A DNA stretch of 64,000 nt. It comes from Chitinophagaceae bacterium. Lineage in GTDB: Bacteria > Bacteroidota > Bacteroidia > Chitinophagales > Chitinophagaceae. Shown one piece after another: positions 52,990 through 61,700 of this stretch. Position numbers and translations under genes: made by a program. The stretch spans positions 124,001 to 188,000 of the forward strand of contig JAHBTR010000005.1 of NCBI GenBank assembly GCA_019638475.1, given 5' to 3'. The first letter of the stretch is position 1. Each line of letters begins with the position of its first letter. A model generated the notes under the pieces. That model saw only the letters and a list, made by a program, of their open reading frames with translations, did not search any database and was not told the origin of the DNA.

Positions 52990-55503
52990 ATGAAAAAAAT
53001 ATTTTTTATTTATTGCTTATTACTTATTGTGCCTTCTTCAGTTTTTGCTCAAACTTCAAGTAATGATATTTATTTACAACTGAAAAAATTAAATGTATTA
53101 GGAAGTGTGTTGTACATTGGTGCACATCCTGACGATGAAAATAATTATCTACTACCCTATTTAGCCAAAGAAAAATTATATCGTACTGCATATTTAAGCC
53201 TTACAAGAGGCGATGGTGGACAAAACTTAATTGGCAATGAACAAGGTATTGAATTAGGTTTAATACGCACTCAAGAATTATTGGCTGCAAGAAAAATAGA
53301 TGGCTCTGAACAATATTTTACAAGAGCTTATGAATTTGGTTTTAGCAAATCTTCTGACGAATCTTTAAAAATGTGGGACAAAGAAAAAGTTTTGGCAGAT
53401 GTAGTTTGGGTTATCAGAAAATATCAGCCAGATATTATCATCAACAGATTCCCTCCTGATAAAAGAGCAGGTCATGGGCATCATGCAAGTGCTGCTATCA
53501 TTGCAGAAGAAGCATTTACTGCTGCTGCCGATGCAACTAAATTCCCTGAACAATTAAAACAAGGTGTACAAATATGGCAAGCAAAAAGAATAGTTTGGAA
53601 CACATTCAACTTTGGAAATAATAACACTACAAATAACAATCAGCTAAAAATAGAAATAGGTAATTTTAATCCTTTGCTTGGAAATAGTTATGGAGAAATT
53701 GGAGGTATTGCAAGAAGTATGCACAAAAGTCAAGGAGAAGGAAGACCACAAAGAAAAGGAATCATTACAGAATATTTTGCTTATGTAAATGGCGATTCAT
53801 TGAAAAATGATTTGATGGATGGTGTAAATACACATTGGTCAAGAATTAATGGAACAGAAAAAATACAACAAGCAATTAATACTATTATAAACAATTTTAA
53901 TTTTGACAATCCATCATTAAGTGTTCCTGCTCTTGTAAATGTTTATAATACTTTACAAAAATTACCAAAAAATAATTGGACAACTTTCAAAGCAGCAGAA
54001 GTGCAACAACTTATTATGCAGTGTAGTAGCTTATTTGCTGAAGCTACCAGCAATACTGAATATGCAGTACAAGGAGAAAAAATAAATGTTTCATTTTTTG
54101 TAAATAATAGATTAGATAACAATATTCAACTGAAAAAAATATCGTTACACATCAACAATCATTCTTTTGATTCTGTTTTCCATCTTGCTCTTAATAAAAA
54201 TGAAAATTATCAATTTGTAAAAGATTTTATTATCCCAACCAATGCACCAATTACACAACCTTACTGGCTTGAACAACCTATGCAAAACAATATGTTTCAA
54301 ATAAATGGCTACGCCAATACAGGAGAAGCAGAAAACAAACCTGCTTATACAGCTCAATTTATTTTTAATATAGCAGGAACAGATTTTATATACAATGCTC
54401 CCTTGCAATACAAATATGTTCACCCTGTTCGTGGAGAAGTATATCAACCAGTAATTGTAACTACACCAATTACTGTTGCTTTAACACCCAATGTTATACT
54501 GACAAATGTTGTCAATAACAATACAAATATTTCAAAGCCAATAATTCATGTGCAATACAAATCGCTTATTAATAAACAAAATGTTGCAGTTCATATTGCA
54601 TTACATCAAGGCGATAAAATTATTTATACAAAAGATACTATTCAAAGTTTAAAAGAAGGTGTTACTTATCAGTTTCAAGCTGCTGTAAACAATATATTTA
54701 ATACTGCTTATGAAAATAATATTACTGCCTCTGTAAGTTTAAACATCAATCATGCTACAACAACTTACACACAAAATGTAAGAAATATTACTTACGACCA
54801 TATTCCAAATCAACATTATTTTTTTAGAGATAATGCCCAAATAATTACAGAGTCTGTTAATGCAAAACCTTTAAAAGTAGGCTATATTGAAGGTGCAGGA
54901 GATAAAGTACCAGAAGCATTGGAACAATTAGGTTGTAGCGTTACACTACTTTCTGAAAAAGATATAAATATTACTACACTACAACAATTTGATGCTGTTG
55001 TTACAGGCATTAGAGCTTATAATATTCATGAATACTTAACAGATAAAAATGGTGTACTAAATGAGTATATAAAAAATGGTGGCAATCTTATTGTTCAATA
55101 TATAAAAGCCAATAAAATAGGTAACAAAACAATATCATCAGGTCCGTATCATTTTATTGTAAACTCACGTTCAAGAGTAACAGAAGAAAATGCAGCTATC
55201 AATTTTCTATTACCCAACCATGCTGTTTTAAATTATCCTAACTTAATTGGCTATACAGATTTTGATAATTGGGTGCAAGAAAGAAGCACTTACCAAGCAG
55301 AACAATTAGACAAAAATTTTGAAACTATTTTAAGTATGCAAGATACAGGAGAACCAGCCAGTAACGGAAGCCTGATTATTGCAAAATATGGCAAAGGAAA
55401 TTTTGTGTATTGTGGATTAGTTTTGTTTAGACAATTACCAGCAGGAAATATTGGTGCTTATCGTTTATTAGCCAATATGCTTGCATTACCTCAAAATAAA
55501 TAA
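52990..55503 (+). CDS. PIG-L-family deacetylase with large C-terminal region
   Basis: 837 aa with a signal peptide (about 1-20, VFAQ). The N-terminal ~250 residues are a PIG-L/LmbE N-acetylglucosaminyl deacetylase domain: zinc motif YIGAHPDDENNYL (about 41-53), RGDGGQNLIGNEQG and the second zinc motif AGHGHHASAA (about 162-171). The remaining ~580 residues are beta-rich, and end with a segment (LKVGYIEGAGDKVPEALEQL) resembling a ThuA/glutamine-amidotransferase-like fold. The natural substrate is unknown. It is followed directly by a 40-aa membrane protein and a Na+ symporter. Confidence 0.88.
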   Translation: MKKIFFIYCLLLIVPSSVFAQTSSNDIYLQLKKLNVLGSVLYIGAHPDDENNYLLPYLAKEKLYRTAYLSLTRGDGGQNLIGNEQGIELGLIRTQELLAARKIDGSEQYFTRAYEFGFSKSSDESLKMWDKEKVLADVVWVIRKYQPDIIINRFPPDKRAGHGHHASAAIIAEEAFTAAADATKFPEQLKQGVQIWQAKRIVWNTFNFGNNNTTNNNQLKIEIGNFNPLLGNSYGEIGGIARSMHKSQGEGRPQRKGIITEYFAYVNGDSLKNDLMDGVNTHWSRINGTEKIQQAINTIINNFNFDNPSLSVPALVNVYNTLQKLPKNNWTTFKAAEVQQLIMQCSSLFAEATSNTEYAVQGEKINVSFFVNNRLDNNIQLKKISLHINNHSFDSVFHLALNKNENYQFVKDFIIPTNAPITQPYWLEQPMQNNMFQINGYANTGEAENKPAYTAQFIFNIAGTDFIYNAPLQYKYVHPVRGEVYQPVIVTTPITVALTPNVILTNVVNNNTNISKPIIHVQYKSLINKQNVAVHIALHQGDKIIYTKDTIQSLKEGVTYQFQAAVNNIFNTAYENNITASVSLNINHATTTYTQNVRNITYDHIPNQHYFFRDNAQIITESVNAKPLKVGYIEGAGDKVPEALEQLGCSVTLLSEKDINITTLQQFDAVVTGIRAYNIHEYLTDKNGVLNEYIKNGGNLIVQYIKANKIGNKTISSGPYHFIVNSRSRVTEENAAINFLLPNHAVLNYPNLIGYTDFDNWVQERSTYQAEQLDKNFETILSMQDTGEPASNGSLIIAKYGKGNFVYCGLVLFRQLPAGNIGAYRLLANMLALPQNK

Positions 55504-55509
55504 TGTACT

Positions 55510-55632
55510 ATGAAAGATAATAACAACATACCACTTTTTAAAAAATGGAACTATTGGTATGTATTTGTTATTGCTGTATTAATCGTTTTAATCATTTTAT
55601 TTTATTGGATAACAAAAGTATTCAGCACATAA
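55510..55632 (+). CDS. 40-aa single-span membrane protein
   Basis: MKDNNNIPLFKKWNYWYVFV, then a hydrophobic stretch ending YWITKVFST. One membrane segment (about 16-34) with a basic N-terminal flank. It starts 7 bases after the deacetylase stop and ends 16 bases before the symporter start, so it is in one transcript with both. Small subunits of this kind sit beside other SSS transporters (for example YhdT with PanF), but similarity is not claimed. Confidence 0.7.
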   Translation: MKDNNNIPLFKKWNYWYVFVIAVLIVLIILFYWITKVFST

Positions 55633-55648
55633 ATAATTATTAAAAACC

Positions 55649-57355
55649 ATGAGCCAATTAGACTGGATAATACTTATTATAACATTAGTAGCCATTATAG
55701 CTTATGGATTGTATAAGAGCAGAACCTCAAAAAATTTAGAAGGTTATTTTCTTAGCAATCGTAATATGCCATGGTATTTAGTATTGTTAAGTATTATGGG
55801 CACACAAGCAAGTGCTATTACTTTTTTATCTGCACCAGGACAAGCTTTTACAGATGGTATGCGGTTTGTGCAATATTATTTTGGTTTGCCATTAGCTATG
55901 GTAGTGTTGTGTATTACGTTTGTTCCTTTGTTTGGAAAATTAAAAATATTTACTGCTTATGAATTTTTAGAAGAAAGGTTTGATGTAAAAACAAGGGCAT
56001 TTACTTCTTTTCTTTTTTTGTTGTCAAGAGGTTTAAGTACAGGTATTAGCATTTATGCACCTTCTATTATTTTATCTTCTTTAATGGGTTGGGATATATT
56101 TTTTACCAATATTATTATGGGTGGTTTGCTCATTATTTACACAGTATCTGGTGGTGCAAAAGCTGTAGCTTATACACAAAGATTACAACTGATAATCATT
56201 TTTGCAGCTATGTTTTTTGCAGGTTATATGATTGTACAATTATTGCCACAAGAAATTGGTTTTATAGATGCTCTAACAATAAGTGGTAGCAACGATAAAA
56301 TGAATATTATTACTACTGGCTTTACAGAAGATGGCTATAATTGGAAAGATAAATACAATATTATTAGTGGTGTTATTGGTGGTTTCTTTTTAGCACTAAG
56401 TTATTTTGGAACAGACCAAAGTCAAGTAGGAAGATATTTAACAGCCAAAAATATTACTGAAAGTCGTGTAGGTTTATTAATGAATGGATTGGTAAAAGTG
56501 CCTATGCAATTTTTTATTTTGCTGATAGGTGTTTTATTGTTTGCATTTTATCAGTTTAAACCACAACCCATTTTTTTTAACCCTGTTCAACAAGAAAAAT
56601 TATTGCAAAGCAGTAAAAAAGATAGTGCCATTATTTTACAACAACAATTTGAAAAAATTAATAATCAAAAAGAAATTGCATTAAAAAATTATACTACTAA
56701 TAAAGAGCAAACCAAACAAGCAATACATGAACTAAATGCATCTGGAGAAGTTATTAAAGCAAATTATAAAAAACTATTTAAGACTGCCAATATTCAAGGA
56801 GATGATAATGACACTAATTATATTTTCTTACGTTTTGTTATTGATTATTTACCCAAAGGCTTAATTGGTTTGTTAATTGCTATCATTTTTTTGGCAGCAT
56901 GGGGCAGTATTGCAGCAGCTTTAAACTCTTTGGCAGCTTGCACTATGATTGATTTTCATAAACGTTTCAGAAAAAAAGAAAGTCAAGATATTGATGAAAC
57001 AAAACAAGCTATCAAAGATTATCGCTACTCAAAATTATATACATTATTGTGGGGTGTATTTTGTATTATAGTAGCTGAAACTGTTGTAGGCATGGGCAGT
57101 TTAATAGAAGCTGTGAATGTATTAGGCTCTTTATTTTATGGCGTTATTTTAGGAATTTTCTTGGTAGGTTTTTATATGAAAAAAATTAAAGCCAATGCTG
57201 TATTTATTGCTGCCATTATTGGCGAAATAGCAGTAATCGCACTATTTATTTTAGATAAAAATGGCACTATTGGTTTAGGCTTTTTATGGCTGAATGTTGT
57301 AGGAGCATTGTTGGTAATGTTGTTGAGTGTGCTTATTCAAAAAATAACCAAATAG
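55649..57355 (+). CDS. Sodium:solute symporter (SSS family)
   Basis: 568 aa with about 13 membrane segments. Family motifs: LEGYFLSNRNMPWYLVLLSIMGTQASAITFLSAPGQAF (about 31-68) and GGFFLALSYFGTDQSQVGRYLTAKN (about 246-270). A long soluble segment of about 80 residues (about 320-395) separates two membrane spans, as in many Bacteroidota members. It probably imports a sugar, amino acid or sialic-acid-like solute with Na+. The adjacent deacetylase hints at an amino-sugar substrate, but this is inference. Confidence 0.92.
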   Translation: MSQLDWIILIITLVAIIAYGLYKSRTSKNLEGYFLSNRNMPWYLVLLSIMGTQASAITFLSAPGQAFTDGMRFVQYYFGLPLAMVVLCITFVPLFGKLKIFTAYEFLEERFDVKTRAFTSFLFLLSRGLSTGISIYAPSIILSSLMGWDIFFTNIIMGGLLIIYTVSGGAKAVAYTQRLQLIIIFAAMFFAGYMIVQLLPQEIGFIDALTISGSNDKMNIITTGFTEDGYNWKDKYNIISGVIGGFFLALSYFGTDQSQVGRYLTAKNITESRVGLLMNGLVKVPMQFFILLIGVLLFAFYQFKPQPIFFNPVQQEKLLQSSKKDSAIILQQQFEKINNQKEIALKNYTTNKEQTKQAIHELNASGEVIKANYKKLFKTANIQGDDNDTNYIFLRFVIDYLPKGLIGLLIAIIFLAAWGSIAAALNSLAACTMIDFHKRFRKKESQDIDETKQAIKDYRYSKLYTLLWGVFCIIVAETVVGMGSLIEAVNVLGSLFYGVILGIFLVGFYMKKIKANAVFIAAIIGEIAVIALFILDKNGTIGLGFLWLNVVGALLVMLLSVLIQKITK

Positions 57356-57400
57356 TTTTTGATAGAATTAAATCTTAACTTTAGTTATTACATTTAATCA

Positions 57401-58666
57401 ATGGCAATACATTTCCCTACTGTATCATGGGCAAAAGGAGCAAATATTTATGAAGTAAATATTAGACAATACACCCATGAAGGAACTTTTGTAGCTTTTG
57501 CTAAACACTTACCACGATTGAAAGATATGGGTGTAAGCATTTTGTGGTTAATGCCCATTACACCAATAAGTGTAGAAAAAAGACAAGGTAGTTTAGGTAG
57601 TTATTATGCTTGTAGTAGTTATACAACTATTAATCCTGAATTTGGTAATGCAAATGATTTTAAAAATTTAATATCAGAAGCTCATGCTTTGGGTTTTAAA
57701 ATTATTATTGATTGGGTAGCCAATCACACAGGTTATGACCATCATTGGACAAAAGAATATCCTGAATTTTATGTAAAAGATGAACAAGGAAATTTTACAG
57801 AAAAAAATGGTTGGACAGATGTTATTGATGTAGATTATTCAAATACTGCACTACAAAATGCCATGATAGAAGCTATGCAGTTTTGGATAAAAGAATATAA
57901 TATAGATGGTTTTAGATGTGATATGGCACACCTTGTTCCATTAACTTTTTGGCAAAAAGCAAGAACAGCTTGTGATAAAATAAAAAAATTATTTTGGCTT
58001 GCAGAGTGCGATGTAAAAGAATATCATGCAGTATTTGATGTTAGTTATGCTTGGCAATGGATGCATGTTACTGAAAAATTGTATCAACAAAAAGCTACTT
58101 TAAATGATGTATATAAAGTGTTGCATCAATACAACGATAATACTGAAGATGCAAAGAAATTATTTTTTACAACCAACCATGATGAAAATAGTTGGAATGG
58201 AACTGAATATGAAAAATATGGCAATACTGCAAAAGCCTTAGCTGTATTTACTTTTACTTGGAATGGAGTTCCTTTAATTTATAGTGGTCAGGAAAATTCT
58301 AATTTTAAAAGATTACTCTTTTTTGATAAAGATGAAATAATTTGGAATGAAAAACCAGCACTACACCATTTTTATAAAAAATTATTAGCACTACATTCAA
58401 CCAATGCAATAGCAATAGGAGAAACTTTTATTTTACCTGTAAGCAATCATCATGTTATGGCATATTTAAGAAAACATGGGCAAGAAGTTGTTTTAGTAAT
58501 ATTAAATTTATCTGATGAAAATAAAGTAGCAGTAATAGTAGAGCATGAATACATAAAAGGAAATTTTATGAATGTATTTTCAGCAATCAATTTTTCTTTC
58601 AATCAAAAAGAAATGTTTGAATTGCAGGCTTTTGAGTATAGAGTGTATCAATCAGTACAATTTTAG
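57401..58666 (+). CDS. Alpha-amylase family glycoside hydrolase (GH13)
   Basis: 421 aa, no signal peptide, so cytoplasmic. GH13 catalytic residues are in place: nucleophile Asp in DGFRCDMAHLV (about 169-179), acid/base Glu in FWLAECDV, and the transition-state Asp in FTTNHDENSWNGTE; the first GH13 block is IIDWVANHTG (about 105-114). It acts on alpha-1,4-glucans or oligosaccharides. It starts 45 bases after the symporter, so it may belong to the same operon, which would connect sugar uptake with breakdown. Confidence 0.92.
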   Translation: MAIHFPTVSWAKGANIYEVNIRQYTHEGTFVAFAKHLPRLKDMGVSILWLMPITPISVEKRQGSLGSYYACSSYTTINPEFGNANDFKNLISEAHALGFKIIIDWVANHTGYDHHWTKEYPEFYVKDEQGNFTEKNGWTDVIDVDYSNTALQNAMIEAMQFWIKEYNIDGFRCDMAHLVPLTFWQKARTACDKIKKLFWLAECDVKEYHAVFDVSYAWQWMHVTEKLYQQKATLNDVYKVLHQYNDNTEDAKKLFFTTNHDENSWNGTEYEKYGNTAKALAVFTFTWNGVPLIYSGQENSNFKRLLFFDKDEIIWNEKPALHHFYKKLLALHSTNAIAIGETFILPVSNHHVMAYLRKHGQEVVLVILNLSDENKVAVIVEHEYIKGNFMNVFSAINFSFNQKEMFELQAFEYRVYQSVQF

Positions 58667-58676
58667 AGCATAAAAA

Positions 58677-58706
58677 AGCAGACTGTTTTATTACAAACAG
58701 TCTGCT
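58677..58706 (-). terminator. Intrinsic terminator of the T9SS adhesin gene
   Basis: AGCAGACTGTTT and complement (12 bp, 6-base loop). On the minus strand it is followed by T6, 18 bases after the adhesin stop. In the plus direction there is no T-run, so it mainly serves the minus-strand gene. Confidence 0.9.
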
Positions 58707-58723
58707 GATAACATAGGGGTTAA

Positions 58724-61700
58724 TTATTTTGTTACAATTAATTTTTCTATAAATACTTCATTATTCATAATAACCTGAACACTATAAGTACCTGCACTTA
58801 GTTTACTAATATCGTTGAAAGATATTGTATTAATGCCTTTCAATACATTGGTTTGTTTGGTTATTAATGTTCTACCCATCATATCTACAACACGTATTAA
58901 AGCATTTTTTTCTTTTTCTGCTGTTACTTTTAGTGTAAAATAATTGACAGCAGGGTTTGGATGAACAGCTATACCTGATTGACCATTTTTAACCAATTTG
59001 AAGCTGAGTACTTTACTGTATTTATAGTTTTCATCTTTTTCTACCAATTTTAATCTGTAATAAACAATACCACTTAAACCAGCTATATCATCTTTTACAG
59101 AATAATCGCTTATAGCAGCAGATGAAGAAGGATTGTTTGCCATTATTTTCGCTACTTTTACAAATTCATTGCCTGTAGTGCTTCTTTCTAATTCATAGTA
59201 GCTCATATTTATTTCTGCTGTTACAGACCATGAAAGTTTGGCTATGCCTTCATTGTTTACATTGCCCCTAAAGTCTAACAACGTTACAGGAAGAATAAAG
59301 AAATCTCTCCAGTCTCTATCACCTACATTACAATCTCCTTGTCTGCTCTTAGGTAATTGAGAAATACTTCCTGTAGGTCCTATTCCTGTATCCCAAGAGC
59401 CATTTGTACCCATATTATTATTAATGGCATTTCTCCAGAAGTTTTCGGATGCAGTCAAAATATTAAATCCATCAAAGTAGTCCATTAAACCATCTTTGTC
59501 TGCATCGCCAGTGCTAGTAGCCCAATAGTTTGATGTTTTAACAGTATGTCCTTCATAAATATCTAATACACCATCATTGTCTGTATCTGTATCCAAATAA
59601 TCTGGAACGCTGTCTCCATCTTTATCAAAAGGAGAAAGTCCACCACTTGTTCTTGCACAAGGATTGCATCCACCAATATCGTAAGCATCATCAACTCCAT
59701 CCCCATCACAATCATTGCCTGTTGGCATTTTGAATGAACAAGTAGCCTGTGCTTCTGTATTATCTGTAATACCGTCATTATCACTATCTATATCATAAGC
59801 ATCTGGTTTACCATCACCATCACTATCTATAGGTGTAATACCTTTTGCCCCAAAGCCATTTATATTGTCTGCAACATAAGGTTGATTAGAGCCAAAGTAT
59901 TCGCCTCTTACACCATCACCATCTGTATCAGCACCACCTACAACACCTGTAGAAGAGTATTCTCCTAAGGCTTCTGTTAGGTCTGTCAAACCATCACCAT
60001 CACTATCTAAATCAAGGAAGTTAGGAGTGCCATCTCTGTCCATATCCTGTGGTATAAGACCATTCAAGTGTTGATTATTAAATCCTGAACCGTTATCGGC
60101 AGAACTTAACAAACCATTTCCGTCAGAGTCATTACCATTAATCATACCATTGGTAAAATTGGTAAAGGCTATACCGTTGGGTCTTGCTTCTACTACATCT
60201 AAAATTCCGTCATTATCACTGTCTAAATCCAATGAGTTAATAATACCGTCTAAATCCCAATCATAAAAATCATTAATACCATCACCATTACAATCCACCC
60301 ATGCAGGGCATCCAGGTCCAGGCGTAGGGTCTAAATAGTTAGGAATACAATCACCATCACAATCTCCCAATGGGTCATATCCGCCACTTTCGTTTACATC
60401 TGTGATTCCGTCATTGTCATCATCAATATCAATAATATCAGGTATGCCATCGCCATCTGTATCTATGGCAATACCAAAATCAAGTGTAAGATTACCGTTA
60501 GTTCCATCTCCATCTACACCTGAAGCAGGTTCTCCACCAAACGTAAGTGTTATATAATTACTGTATAATATACCCCCTGATGTTCTGATGCCATTGTTAT
60601 CATTGTCTGTATCACTATCAGGATTAGGGCTGTTAACAGTTGTTTGTGTAGCTGCATATTTCGCAGGCAATACAACACCTACTATATATTTTCCAGGAGC
60701 AATGTTGCTAAAGCCGTAAATACCATTGCTATTAGTAGTTGTTGTTGCTATAGCAGCACCATCAGGTAAATTATCTCCATTATTGTCAAGATATAAACGC
60801 ACTGTTGCACCACTATATCCAACTTCTGCTGCATCTTTAAATCCATAGTTACATTTATCAATCCAAACAAAGTTACCCAAATTCAATTTTCCTTTCAAAC
60901 CAAAATCAACCCTTGGATTATTGGCAGTAAGGTTAATGCTGTTACTTCTTACTTCATTAGTATTATATATTGTAATACCATTGTTATCATTAGTTGTAGA
61001 ATTATTGGGGTCAGAGCTTGTACCTGTTGTTGTACCTTGTTCATAACCTGAAGGAAGCACTACGCTTACTACATATTTGCCGCCACATAAATTAGTAAAG
61101 CTATATGCACCCGATGAATTGGTAGTAGTTGTAGCTAAAGCAGCACCATCGGGAATATTATTCCCATTGGCATCGGCATATAATTTTACGGTAATACCTG
61201 CTATGCCCGGTTCGCCTGAATCTTGTATGCCATCATTATCAATATCCCACCATACAAAATCTCCAAGTGTGTAAGCTCCACTAACAGTTAATACTACATC
61301 ACTGGTGGAAGAGCAACTGCCTTTAGTGATTGTCCAACGTAAAGTAGCAGATGAAGATGTTACTGTTACATTGGTAGTGGGCGAATTTACATTTGATATA
61401 GTTGCTGAACCGCCTACTACACTCCATTTACCTGTTTCACCACTGCCTGCTGCATTGGCTGCCATTGTAAATGATGAAACACCACATTTAGTTTGATTAC
61501 TACCTGCATTAGCTGTGGTTACAGTAGTATTGGTTAATGTTACATTGCTACTGGTGGAACAACTGCCTTTGGTAATTGTCCATTTCAGTACAGCAGGTGA
61601 ACTTGTTACTGTAACATTCGTTGTTGCTGAATTTACATTTGATATAGTTGCTGAACCGCTTACTACACTCCAAGTGCCTGTTTCACCACTACCTGCTGCA

